Shown piece by piece: positions 7,056 to 13,663 of a stretch of 18,745 bases of DNA. Both the position numbers and the translations under genes were made by a program. The stretch is taken from NCBI GenBank assembly GCA_002715545.1, contig PAZI01000027.1, positions 10,475 to 29,219 on the forward strand, read 5' to 3'. The notes beneath the pieces were generated by a model. That model was given only the letters and a program-made list of their open reading frames with translations, was not told the origin of the DNA and made no database searches. Origin of the DNA: Methanobacteriota archaeon (GTDB lineage: Archaea > Thermoplasmatota > Poseidoniia > Poseidoniales > SP79). How positions within the stretch are numbered: position 1 is the first letter of the stretch; each line of letters begins with the position of its first letter.

Positions 7056-7082
7056 TGAAAACCCCTAAAGGGCATTTTTTTT
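7056..7082. terminator. Candidate short hairpin terminator, possibly bidirectional
   Basis: The core CCC-TAAA-GGG is flanked by A and T tracts. Read on the plus strand it ends in a run of eight T; on the minus strand it ends GGGGTTTT. The stem is short. It sits after the transglycosylase gene and before hsp20, where a minus-strand end is expected. Confidence 0.35.
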
Positions 7083-7108
7083 AAAAAAAATTTAAAAATG
7101 TAATGATT

Positions 7109-7606
7109 TCATTTATTTAAGAATTGATTTTTTTTAGTTTCAATAAGGTTAGCTTTTTCCAATACTTTTCTAGAGTACTTCATTCCAAGCTTACTTATCT
7201 TTCTTTTTTTATTCTTACCACATCGAAAACCTGCATTGTACGAACATAAAGCTCGCTTGAGGTCTCCATCATGGTAGTTGATCCACCACCTAAGTATTTT
7301 TGAACCAGCTCTTATAGATGTATAAGGATCCTTAAGTTGATCACAGCTGTATTTCTTAATAGGAGAATATTTGCCAGTATATTTTGGCATCACCTGAGTC
7401 AATCCACACGCTCCCTTATTACTAACAGCTTTTCTTCTAAAGCTACTTTCAACAAAAATTAAGCTAACTAAGATTTCTATTTTTATTTCGTGTTTCTTAG
7501 CGCTTTTTACTATTTGGGGCATGTATTGGCACGCTTTTTTATTTTTGTAAGTAGACATCCCTAAAGCAGGAACAGATAAGCAAAGAGCAAGTATCAATTC
7601 ATTCAT
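7109..7606 (-). CDS. Exported lytic transglycosylase (SLT/GH23-like)
   Basis: A 165-residue protein with a signal peptide (MNELILALCLSVPALG) and an SLT domain. The catalytic Glu is in FVESSF (Glu54), followed by GACGLTQVMP (66-74) and the YNAG motif (123-126), with RWWINYHDGDLKRAL between them. It cleaves the glycan chain of peptidoglycan in the periplasm. It could act in lysis or be a virion-associated enzyme, but a signal peptide favours an exported one. I chose the ATG at 7606, which overlaps the upstream stop by 8 bp; ATG at 7615 or TTG at 7636 are possible. Four Cys in the mature part may form disulfides. Confidence 0.88.
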   Translation of the reverse strand: MNELILALCLSVPALGMSTYKNKKACQYMPQIVKSAKKHEIKIEILVSLIFVESSFRRKAVSNKGACGLTQVMPKYTGKYSPIKKYSCDQLKDPYTSIRAGSKILRWWINYHDGDLKRALCSYNAGFRCGKNKKRKISKLGMKYSRKVLEKANLIETKKNQFLNK

Positions 7607-7838
7607 CAGGCTCATCCCAAAAATCTGGCTCTTCAATAGAGACAGTTTCTAGATGCTCTAAAGTCTGTCTTTTTCGTCGATTGAAAATTGCTTTTTCGAC
7701 TATTCGAACTACATCTGCATTAACAAATGTCATTTCCCCTAAGTCTTCGCGGATCGATATCAAAGTACTCATTTTAACACTATTCAAAATATGAATAACG
7801 TGCTGCCCTTTTACTACTAGCGGTTCCCATTCATTCAT
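7599..7838 (-). CDS. Unknown 79-residue protein, predicted leaderless
   Basis: The protein is hydrophilic, with a basic patch (FNRRKRQ near 52-58) and a strongly acidic end (EEPDFWDEPDE). The first half, with short hydrophobic strands (VVKGQHVIHILNS, LISIREDLGEMTFVN), looks like a small beta sheet. No family is recognised. It has no Shine-Dalgarno. The TATAAT of the promoter at 7847-7875 ends only 8 bp before the ATG, so the mRNA should start within about two bases of the start codon. It is first in a unit with the transglycosylase, overlapping it by 8 bp, which suggests the two are made together. Confidence 0.75.
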   Translation of the reverse strand: MNEWEPLVVKGQHVIHILNSVKMSTLISIREDLGEMTFVNADVVRIVEKAIFNRRKRQTLEHLETVSIEEPDFWDEPDE

Positions 7839-7846
7839 AACGTATT

Positions 7847-7875
7847 ATTATATTATTGCAAATTAAAATTTACAA
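7847..7875 (-). promoter_or_regulatory. Promoter, TTGTAA-17-TATAAT, leaderless start for the 7599-7838 gene
   Basis: On the minus strand TTGTAA (7875-7870), 17 bp, TATAAT (7852-7847), then 8 bases to the ATG at 7838. The expected +1 is about 7840. It has the same -35 and spacing as the promoter at 906-934. Confidence 0.65.
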
Positions 7876-7882
7876 AAATAAA

Positions 7883-8323
7883 TTAATCAGCGTCATCATA
7901 TAGATTGGGATCATCCCATGGATAATCATAGTCGTCGTAATCTGGATTTACATAAACATTATTGAATGGTGCATCTAGAATTGTGATTACTTTTTTCTTT
8001 TTCATTGATTTTGAAAATACAGGTATCTTTTTCTTAAATTTTTTGTCATGTTTTTCAAGTAAAGAAATTGCCAATGTTAATATTGCAGTTGGATCACCAC
8101 CTTGAAAAACCCTCAATTTGCTACCGTCATCAAGAGTCAGAACAGGATCCATGTATTTTATTTTTGGATGACTAACTAATTGAACAGCTGTAACCTTTAT
8201 TAATGGCTTTGAAAAAGAATTAGTTTTTGAATTAGGAACTAAAAACATGCCATCAGTATCTGGTGTCAATTTTACTCTTTGATTATTCGTATAAATAGAA
8301 ATTGATACTATATTACTACCCAT
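7883..8323 (-). CDS. Unknown protein with acidic Tyr-rich tail
   Basis: With the ATG at 8323 it is 146 residues; a longer frame to 8422 would overlap the FmdB-like gene by over 80 bp and is disfavoured. The first 110 residues alternate short beta-like strands (IVSISIYTNNQRVKL, KVTAVQLVSHPKIKYM, DPVLTLDDGSKLRVF), followed by a Lys-rich stretch (KKFKKKIPVF, KSMKKKKV). The C-terminal 20 residues are almost all Asp, Tyr and Pro. The tail could be a flexible, negatively charged binding element. No family is recognised. It follows the FmdB-like gene by 16 bp in the same direction. Confidence 0.7.
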   Translation of the reverse strand: MGSNIVSISIYTNNQRVKLTPDTDGMFLVPNSKTNSFSKPLIKVTAVQLVSHPKIKYMDPVLTLDDGSKLRVFQGGDPTAILTLAISLLEKHDKKFKKKIPVFSKSMKKKKVITILDAPFNNVYVNPDYDDYDYPWDDPNLYDDAD

Positions 8324-8339
8324 GCCTTTAAATATAGAG

Positions 8340-8543
8340 TTAAGTTGTATTAGGTTTCGCTTTACCAGAATATCCGTCTTTATACCACCCGGCCCCCTTA
8401 AGTGTAAATGATGTTTTAGCAACTAATTTGTTCGTTAATGTTGATGAGCAATTTTCACACACTACATCTCCATCATCAGACATCTTTCTTATTACTGTAA
8501 ACTCGTAGCCGCAGCTATCACACTTAAATTTATAAATTGGCAT
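8340..8543 (-). CDS. FmdB-family zinc-ribbon protein
   Basis: A 67-residue protein: MPIYKFKCDSCGYEF, then CENC, giving a two-knuckle zinc ribbon (Cys8, Cys11, Cys29, Cys32). It has the family's LKGAGWYKDGYS segment (48-59). FmdB-type proteins are common in bacteria and phages and are annotated as putative regulators; their biochemical role is not settled. The start has GAAGGAG. It lies between the exported metallopeptidase and the acidic-tail protein, in one run of same-strand genes. Confidence 0.88.
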   Translation of the reverse strand: MPIYKFKCDSCGYEFTVIRKMSDDGDVVCENCSSTLTNKLVAKTSFTLKGAGWYKDGYSGKAKPNTT

Positions 8544-8554
8544 TTTTGCTCCTT

Positions 8555-9151
8555 CTATATTTCTGCATCTAATAAAATTTTGTTTATTCTTTTTATTAAC
8601 TCTGTATGCTTTTTTGTCCAGCCAGAAAATTCTTTTCCTTCATGATCAGGATCAGCGTGGACTATATTCTTTCTCCATATTATTGTATGGATTAATTCAT
8701 GAACTAAAGCAGACGACCAAATTTGAGATGTTTTTATCTCAACCCATATTAGGTTTTTATTTAGCGCTAATCCGCTAACCGGTACGTCCCCCTCTAATAA
8801 TTTACCATCCACAGTATACGCAGCCTTAACTGTTCTGGGGATGGCGCTTACCTCAATATGCAAACCGCTTAATAATAGCCACGCTTCGTCTTCCGTTATG
8901 TCAAACGAAGATGAATACTCTTGCACAAATATATCCAAAGCTAACTTAATAGATCTTAAATTAAATTGGTAGTCTTTACAGTGCGATGAGCTAATAGAGA
9001 TATTTGGAGTTCCTGGTATCGCTTTTGGTACATGTGATATTTTTGTACAATCTACTTCAACGATTGCGCTCGTAACATTCTGATGATAGCAAGCGTTCAT
9101 ATTTGGTAACAAAATGATTGAAACAATCATTAAGTATTTAATGACCCTCAT
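8555..9151 (-). CDS. Exported HExxH metallopeptidase-like protein
   Basis: A 198-residue protein with a signal peptide (MRVIKYLMIVSIILLPNMNAC). Cys21 could be a lipidated Cys, but MNAC is a poor lipobox. The zinc motif is ALVHELIHTIIW (His151, Glu152, His155), followed by VHADPDHEGKEFSGW, where His165, Asp169, His170 or Glu171 could supply a third ligand. This looks like a SprT-like or gluzincin-type peptidase acting in the periplasm or outer membrane. The substrate is unknown; it may trim envelope proteins during lysis or alter the cell surface. Two Cys pairs (35 and 58, besides 21) could form a disulfide. No clear ribosome site is seen. Confidence 0.75.
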   Translation of the reverse strand: MRVIKYLMIVSIILLPNMNACYHQNVTSAIVEVDCTKISHVPKAIPGTPNISISSSHCKDYQFNLRSIKLALDIFVQEYSSSFDITEDEAWLLLSGLHIEVSAIPRTVKAAYTVDGKLLEGDVPVSGLALNKNLIWVEIKTSQIWSSALVHELIHTIIWRKNIVHADPDHEGKEFSGWTKKHTELIKRINKILLDAEI

Positions 9152-9206
9152 GATCTTAAATATGGGGACCTAGAGCTTACAGCATAAACAAAATCTTGAA
9201 TTTCTT

Positions 9207-9830
9207 TTAAGAAGAACTAAAATCCACTAAAGTAACTGTTTTTGTGGAACCGCCAGCTGTAATTTTTATCATAATATCTCCATCATCACCAGATCCAGAC
9301 CCATTAGACATCCACAATACGCAATTACCCTCAGCTGGATTTGCGGGATCAGAGCTTCTTTCAGTAAAAGTAAGACTGCCATTGATGTGTAGCTCTGTTG
9401 CTGGAGATGTTGTACCAATACCAACCTTGCCATCTCCCCTGATCCGTACCCTTTCGGCGACTGTTGCTCCGGTGCCTAAAGCCAAATCATTATTAGTCCC
9501 ACCAGAGCCGCTTTCATCTGCCAGGAATTTTACATAGGCTCCGATATACCCTGCAGCTCCCTGAAATTGAATAGCGCTAGTGTCAGCATTATTATCTCTA
9601 CGCACTGTAGCCACTGGAGCGTCCCCGTGGATATAAAGTAGAGTACCCGGGCTTGACGTACCGATCCCAACATTCCCCACATTATCAATAATCATACGCT
9701 CTGCTCCAGCGGTATCGAACCTTATTTTGTCTTCATCAGCAGATTCTTCCACTTGGATCTTTGTATCATTATCTTTATCTTGAAGAGCAGTCTCTTCTAC
9801 CTGATATGCTTTCACTATAGTCTTTGGCAT
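9207..9830 (-). CDS. Tail/fibre-type structural protein with VGIGT-SP repeats
   Basis: A 207-residue virion-type protein. The N-terminus ([18 protein letters not shown]) and the motif [10 protein letters not shown] (52-61), repeated as [10 protein letters not shown] (134-143), are frequent in fibre and baseplate-associated proteins of marine phages. The end ([27 protein letters not shown] region, then [15 protein letters not shown]) also belongs to a common phage module. The first 61 residues are close to those of the 582-residue protein at 11022-12770, so the two probably attach to the same partner or arose by duplication. GGAGATATC precedes the ATG. Exact virion position is unknown. Confidence 0.8.
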   Translation of the reverse strand: MPKTIVKAYQVEETALQDKDNDTKIQVEESADEDKIRFDTAGAERMIIDNVGNVGIGTSSPGTLLYIHGDAPVATVRRDNNADTSAIQFQGAAGYIGAYVKFLADESGSGGTNNDLALGTGATVAERVRIRGDGKVGIGTTSPATELHINGSLTFTERSSDPANPAEGNCVLWMSNGSGSGDDGDIMIKITAGGSTKTVTLVDFSSS

Positions 9831-9843
9831 GATATCTCCATAT

Positions 9844-9931
<88 letters not shown>

Positions 9932-9948
9932 ATGATTAATAAATTTAA

Positions 9949-10227
9949 TCAATCTTTTCTTTTTATAAATGGATTAGATGTCTTTCTTATATGTTCATCT
10001 ATCATTTCTTTTCTTAGTTTGCGGATATGTCTTTCTCCTTCAGAGGGTATTTCGAAAATGCGATTAGGTAATACAACTATTCCGTATCCTATACCAGGGG
10101 CACTGAAATTATATATAGATGAGTTTATGTCTTCTAGCCTTTTGCTTAACTCGAAAGTGGAACCTGATGGGTACAGCTTTCCCCTATGAGATCTCCAGGG
10201 TTTCTTAAGGGTAGCTCTATAAATCAC
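9949..10227 (-). CDS. Unknown 92-residue basic protein
   Basis: Starts at GTG (10227), five bases after the iscU stop, with no good ribosome site. The N-terminal half ([21 protein letters not shown]) is basic and beta-like; the middle has [11 protein letters not shown]; the end is a charged helix ([19 protein letters not shown]). The pattern could be a small barrel followed by a helix. No family is recognised. It sits between iscU and tRNA-Ser on the same strand. A frame on the opposite strand covers the same bases but has weaker coding character. Confidence 0.65.
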   Translation of the reverse strand: MIYRATLKKPWRSHRGKLYPSGSTFELSKRLEDINSSIYNFSAPGIGYGIVVLPNRIFEIPSEGERHIRKLRKEMIDEHIRKTSNPFIKRKD

Positions 10228-10232
10228 AAAAT

Positions 10233-10619
10233 CTAATTATTATTTTGCTTATCTTTATAATCTTGAATTGCAGCCTTTATTGCATCCTCAGCCAAAACAG
10301 AGCAGTGAATCTTAACAGGCGGAAGTGAAAGATGATCCGCTATATCTATATTCTTAATTTCTTGAGCTTCGATTATAGATCTTCCCTTTATCCACTCTGT
10401 GACCAATGAAGATGATGCTATTGCAGAACCACAACCGTACGTTTTAAATTTAGCATCCTCGATGATACCGTTTTCGCTAACCTTGATCTGTAATCTCATT
10501 ACATCACCACAAGCTGGTGCACCAACAAGGCCAGTGCCAACACTAGTGTCGTCCCTATTAAGAGTTCCAACATTGCGCGGATTCTCATAATGGTCTAATA
10601 CTTTTTTTGAATATGCCAT
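10233..10619 (-). CDS. iscU: IscU-type Fe-S cluster scaffold protein
   Basis: A 128-residue full-length IscU, the scaffold on which Fe-S clusters are assembled from cysteine desulfurase sulfur. All ligands are present: GAPACGDVM (Cys37, Asp39), KTYGCGSAIASSS (Cys63) and KIHCSVLAEDA (His105, Cys106). It keeps LPPVK (99-103), which in bacterial IscU is the recognition motif for the Hsp70 chaperone HscA. No iscS, hscA or fdx is seen, so host partners are presumably used. iscU/nifU-like genes have been reported as auxiliary genes in marine viruses. Its ATG overlaps the stop of the small basic protein upstream (TAATG), so translation is coupled. Confidence 0.95.
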   Translation of the reverse strand: MAYSKKVLDHYENPRNVGTLNRDDTSVGTGLVGAPACGDVMRLQIKVSENGIIEDAKFKTYGCGSAIASSSLVTEWIKGRSIIEAQEIKNIDIADHLSLPPVKIHCSVLAEDAIKAAIQDYKDKQNNN

Positions 10620-10774
10620 TAACGACCTTGCCCACGATATCTTTTGCGGTAGCCTTTGGGCGTTTTACCACCCCCAGTAGATTGACTTCCTTTTTGAGAA
10701 AATTTGCTATACTTTCCATTGCCTTGTCGCGTTTTCTTTTTAGTCTTTCCTGGTATTCTTGATTGCCTCGCCAT
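10619..10774 (-). CDS. Small, highly basic phage protein
   Basis: A 51-residue protein, mostly Lys, Arg, Gly, Gln and Ser: MARQSRIPGKTKKKTRQG at the start and KGYRKRYRGQGR at the end. From memory it resembles short basic hypothetical proteins of cyanophages and other marine phages with TRQGxG and YRGQGK segments. It is likely disordered and nucleic-acid binding. It has a clear TAGGAG ribosome site, and its TAA shares a base with the ATG of iscU. Coupling to iscU may only reflect compact packing. Confidence 0.8.
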   Translation of the reverse strand: MARQSRIPGKTKKKTRQGNGKYSKFSQKGSQSTGGGKTPKGYRKRYRGQGR

Positions 10775-10793
10775 TTTTTTTCTCCTATTGCTT

Positions 10794-11012
10794 TTAGTTA
10801 GGTACGTAAGTTAGTACATTTTCTTGAGCAGTATCAGCACTAAGCACCCTCCAAGAAGTAGTCTTACATTCGTGTGGTTGATTCATATTCATAGCCCCTA
10901 TTGGCGAAGGAAGCTCTAATACTAATATCACAACTTCGTTATTGGGCAATTCTTTTAACAAAATAGCTTCTCCAATAACGTCTAAGCCTCCGAATAATTT
11001 TCCTGTAATCAT
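10794..11012 (-). CDS. Unknown 72-residue protein between tail-type genes
   Basis: The product is hydrophobic in the middle (GEAILLKELPNNEVVILVLELPSPIG) with alternating strands, and has one Cys-containing segment (HECKTTSWRVLS). It could be a small beta-rich virion or assembly protein. AAGGAAGTAAG precedes the ATG at good spacing, and the gene starts 9 bp after the stop of the 582-residue fibre gene, so the two are cotranscribed. No family is recognised. Confidence 0.72.
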   Translation of the reverse strand: MITGKLFGGLDVIGEAILLKELPNNEVVILVLELPSPIGAMNMNQPHECKTTSWRVLSADTAQENVLTYVPN

Positions 11013-11021
11013 CTTACTTCC

Positions 11022-12770
11022 TTAGGTGTAATAGATTGTTATTTTTATAGATCCGGCAGTTAAATATCCGCCGCTATTCGATGTATCATTAGTGACACCC
11101 TTAACCTTTACGGTAACCGCTACTCCCGAACTCGTACTTGATTGCCTACTACCTACAAAACCGTAAATTCCTGTAGTGTGGTTTTTTAACCAATAACCTG
11201 ACTCGGAGATATACCCATACGACTCTGTGTAGTATTGGGGTTTGTACCAAACATCACCAATTTTAATTTGCATCTCTCCGCTGGCTGTACCACTATTTAA
11301 CGTCCACGCTGCAGGAATTTCAAAAGATACGCCCGTAATAGTTTTATTAGCAGCAATTGCTAGCGCCGATATGACTGTATCCTTCGCTGTATAAGTACTT
11401 GTACCTAGATCAAAGGCAGCATTATCATATGTAAGAGTTGACGTAACATTGGACTCTGATGAGCTTCCGCCCGATCCGGTAGCTGTTAGATCAGTTTCAG
11501 ACACATCATTTGACTGCCAATATATTTTACCATCAGACTTAGTATAAAGCCACCCGTGACCATCTGCTGGGGCAGATGGTGTAGAGCTTTCAGCTGTTAT
11601 CGATATCTTGCCAGCAACAGATAATTCAGATATAGGGTCATTATCATTTATACCAACTTTATCAGCGCCAGCGTCTACAAATAACATGTGATCATTGTTA
11701 TCACTTTCTACACGAAAATCGTTTGTAGCATGACCATCATCATTTAGGACTACCCCAGTGGAATTTACTGTAAGCGCTAAATCATTTGTATTATGAATTT
11801 TTGTTTGGAAATTTGATTCGCCATGATTAATATGAAGTACTTCATTTCCAGCGTGGAGATATAAAGCTTTTGTTTCATTAGGTGACTCTATTATAAAATC
11901 AACATCTGCCCCACCTTCATTAAAGACAATTTTATCCTGACTGTCATCTTCAGTAATATGAAGCATATCTACACCACCAACTACAATTTGGACTTGATCA
12001 GCAGCTGGAAAATCTAGATATGTATTACTGTCTCCAAGGTGTTGTAGCCTTTGGGATATAGCTATATCAGCGGTATGAGATGAATTATCAATGCCCACCA
12101 CAAATGTACCAGCGCCCATACTGCTTACGCCATCTGGCCCAAACCCAAACCGCCCATCGGCTCGGGCACGGAACACAACGTCACCATCGCCGTCTTCCAT
12201 TTCTAGAATCCGACTACCGGAACCGTTACCATCAGTTAAGAGTTTTAAGACATGACCAGCCGAACTTTGATCATTATCGAGAATTGCGACATAGTTACTA
12301 GAAACATTTCCAGAGACCGTTAAGGTATTACCATCAAACGTCATATTCGATTCTACCGTGGCTTCATCTGCATCCTTGTATGTTAGTACACCATCTGCTG
12401 TACTTCCATCGTGAGATATACCACTCGATCCACCAGCTGTTAAATCAGTCTCAGATAAATCATATGATCGCCAGTACAGCTTACCATCAGACTTAGTATA
12501 TAGATAACCTTTACCATCTGCCGGTTGGGATGGTGTTGAGTTTTCAGATGTGATTGATATTTTGCCAGCAACGTCTAGCTCTGATATTGGTGAAGATGTT
12601 CCTATCCCAACTAGGCCAGCATCTGTGATGATCATACGCTCGGTACCTGCAGTATCGAATCTAATTTTATCTTCGTCAGATGATTCTTCTACCTGAACTT
12701 TGGTGTCACCGTCTTTGTCTTCAAGCGTATCTTCTTCAACACCATCAGCGCGTATTACTGTTCTTCCCAC
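11022..12770 (-). CDS. Large tail/fibre-type structural protein with internal duplication
   Basis: A 582-residue protein starting at GTG (12770) behind TAGGAG. The N-terminus matches the 207-residue protein at 9207. A motif LVGIGTSSP (53-61) recurs as KVGINDNDP (371-379). After each comes the same 54-residue module (61-114 and 379-432: ISELxVAGKISIT, a Ser/Thr/Pro linker, LYTKSDGKxYW, SETDLTA). The middle is beta-strand rich with Gly-Asp turns, typical of trimeric fibres. The last 130 residues (DTVISALAIAANKTITGVSFEIP, WYKPQYYTESYGYI) may be a receptor-binding or tip domain. There is no Cys in the protein. Exact virion role is unknown. Confidence 0.83.
   Translation of the reverse strand: MGRTVIRADGVEEDTLEDKDGDTKVQVEESSDEDKIRFDTAGTERMIITDAGLVGIGTSSPISELDVAGKISITSENSTPSQPADGKGYLYTKSDGKLYWRSYDLSETDLTAGGSSGISHDGSTADGVLTYKDADEATVESNMTFDGNTLTVSGNVSSNYVAILDNDQSSAGHVLKLLTDGNGSGSRILEMEDGDGDVVFRARADGRFGFGPDGVSSMGAGTFVVGIDNSSHTADIAISQRLQHLGDSNTYLDFPAADQVQIVVGGVDMLHITEDDSQDKIVFNEGGADVDFIIESPNETKALYLHAGNEVLHINHGESNFQTKIHNTNDLALTVNSTGVVLNDDGHATNDFRVESDNNDHMLFVDAGADKVGINDNDPISELSVAGKISITAESSTPSAPADGHGWLYTKSDGKIYWQSNDVSETDLTATGSGGSSSESNVTSTLTYDNAAFDLGTSTYTAKDTVISALAIAANKTITGVSFEIPAAWTLNSGTASGEMQIKIGDVWYKPQYYTESYGYISESGYWLKNHTTGIYGFVGSRQSSTSSGVAVTVKVKGVTNDTSNSGGYLTAGSIKITIYYT
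11475..11636. repeat. Copy B of the duplicated fibre module
   Basis: Encodes residues 379-432 of the fibre protein and is closely related to 12429-12590. The two share AGKISIT and YTKSDGK exactly and differ at scattered residues (for example YLYTK against WLYTK). This is an internal duplication in the same gene and orientation. Confidence 0.8.
12429..12590. repeat. Copy A of the duplicated fibre module
   Basis: Encodes residues 61-114 of the fibre protein, partner of 11475-11636. The DNA is also visibly similar (for example the stretches for SDGK and GKISIT), so the duplication is either not ancient or kept alike by recombination. Confidence 0.8.
12588..12770. repeat. N-terminal fibre module shared with 9648-9830
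   Basis: The 61-residue starts of the two tail-type proteins align end to end without gaps: D(N/G)DTK(I/V)[28 protein letters not shown]. The other copy is 9648-9830. A shared N-terminus with different C-termini suggests a common attachment domain. Confidence 0.8.
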
Positions 12771-12804
12771 AATTTTCTCCTATTGCAAAGCTAAAAATAA
12801 ATAG

Positions 12805-12877
12805 TGGGCCCGCTCGGATTTGAACCGAGGACCGTCCGGTTATGAGCCGGGTGCTCTAACCACTGAGCTACAGGCCC
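12805..12877 (-). tRNA. tRNA with CAU anticodon, probably tRNA-Ile2 (lysidine) rather than Met
   Basis: Cloverleaf on the minus strand: acceptor GGGCCTG/CGGGCCC, D arm TAGCTCAGTGGTTAGAGC, loop CTCATAA giving CAU, T stem CTCGG/CCGAG, discriminator A, no CCA. C4-G69 and C5-G68 in the acceptor and the short AGTGGTTA D loop resemble bacterial tRNA-Ile2, whose C34 is changed to lysidine by TilS to read AUA. It lacks the initiator C1-A72 mismatch. Elongator Met is the alternative. Confidence 0.9.
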
Positions 12878-12892
12878 CTATGGGAAAATTAG

Positions 12893-12966
12893 TCCGCCTC
12901 CAGGGAATTGAACCCTGCTTCAAGACGCTTATAAGACGCCTCCTAACCACCAGCCAGCCGAGGCGG
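12893..12966 (-). tRNA. tRNA-Ile (anticodon UAU) with irregular D arm
   Basis: Acceptor CCGCCTC/GAGGCGG is perfect, the T stem CAGGG/CCCTG with TTCAATT is standard, discriminator A. The anticodon stem GGCGT/GCGTC has two wobble pairs and the loop CTTATAA gives UAU with a proper U33. The D stem is poor: one Watson-Crick pair, two wobbles and a mismatch, and G8 and C14 replace the conserved T8 and A14. It may be a functional odd tRNA or a decaying one. Confidence 0.65.
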
Positions 12967-12973
12967 TTAAGCC

Positions 12974-13144
12974 TTATATGTCGTTCTTAGCTATTTTACA
13001 ATCAGAAACGTCGACCCTTGTTGGGAGTCCATCGCTAAATACCTTTAGATAAGCAAATATTTTTTTATTTTTATTATCTAACTTCAGTCCCTTCACAATT
13101 GCGATATATTTCTTCCCAATATTTACAACAACTGAGTCTCCCAC
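12974..13144 (-). CDS. Small SH3/KOW-like barrel protein
   Basis: A 56-residue product from the GTG at 13144, with strands VGDSVVVNIGKKYIAIVKGL and KIFAYLKVFSDGLPTRV in a KOW/SH3-like order. The frame is open to a TTG at 13255, but that start would overlap the upstream gene by 89 bp, and the extra N-terminus (Asn- and Gln-rich) looks non-coding. No Shine-Dalgarno is seen before the GTG, though a TATAAT lies about 15 bp upstream of it. It ends 7 bp before the tRNA-Ile gene. Function unknown; the start is uncertain. Confidence 0.55.
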   Translation of the reverse strand: MGDSVVVNIGKKYIAIVKGLKLDNKNKKIFAYLKVFSDGLPTRVDVSDCKIAKNDI

Positions 13145-13166
13145 AGTAATACTATTTCTATTATAT

Positions 13167-13406
13167 CTATGATTGACTAAATTTGTTGATTCCGTATTGT
13201 GTTGCTGCAATTGATTTTGTTCCTTTATTGATAAAAACGCATTGTTTCGAGTCAAGCTTTTCTAAAGCTATTTCAAATATATCTGGTTTTGCCTGTTTTT
13301 TTATAGAAAAAAAATCAGACATCACATTTTTCTTTAGTTCTTCGATCCTCAAATAGCTACCATTTAGCGGGAGATTTTCCATAATCAAAAATTCGACTAA
13401 TTTCAT
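13167..13406 (-). CDS. Unknown 79-residue protein, winged-helix-like pattern
   Basis: Helix-rich N-terminal half (YLRIEELKKNVMSDFFSIKKQ, KPDIFEIALEKLDSKQCVFIN), then a short GTKSIAATQYGINKF end. The helix-turn-helix-like order with a final short strand pair could be a winged helix, but this is a loose reading and I recognise no family. The ATG shares one base with the stop of the gene upstream (TAATG), so it is coupled to it. Confidence 0.65.
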   Translation of the reverse strand: MKLVEFLIMENLPLNGSYLRIEELKKNVMSDFFSIKKQAKPDIFEIALEKLDSKQCVFINKGTKSIAATQYGINKFSQS

Positions 13407-13654
13407 TAATTGCTTTTCCTTAAGTGAAATCTCACTGTGGCTGCTTGATGAGTAAGAGATTTGTTTTTAACGCCAAATTTCTTTTTAAGTTTACGCCATT
13501 TTCTCTTCATTGTTCTAGATTCTTCTTTGCTCATACCAGCAAATGGGTCTTTTTTTTCAATATGATTATTCAAAAAGATGCTTGTAGGAATTATTCCAGC
13601 CTGTAGTTCTGCCAAAACTGTCCCTATATCATCTGGAGCGAGTCTATGTGGCAT
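13406..13654 (-). CDS. Unknown 82-residue basic protein downstream of the structured RNA region
   Basis: Starts MPHRLAPDDIGTVLAELQAGIIPTSIFLN, then a strongly basic helix (SRTMKRKWRKLKKKFGVKNK) and ends LRKSN. Nucleic-acid binding is possible from the charge. No family is recognised. A weak GGAT lies upstream of the ATG, and 9 bp further up is the T7 tract ending the candidate RNA (13664-13834). Reading from the promoter at 13841 into this gene would need to pass that tract, so control by attenuation is possible. Confidence 0.68.
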   Translation of the reverse strand: MPHRLAPDDIGTVLAELQAGIIPTSIFLNNHIEKKDPFAGMSKEESRTMKRKWRKLKKKFGVKNKSLTHQAATVRFHLRKSN

Positions 13655-13663
13655 ATTTTATCC

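Noticed and set aside
6970..7108. A heat-shock (sigma-32) or T4-late promoter before hsp20
   Set aside because: TATTAATA lies there, one base from the T4 late box, but its distance to the gene and lack of other such boxes make it weak; no CCCCAT-type -10 is seen.
9932..10189. Plus-strand 85-codon frame
   Set aside because: It is antisense to the 92-residue minus-strand gene and has no ribosome site or context.
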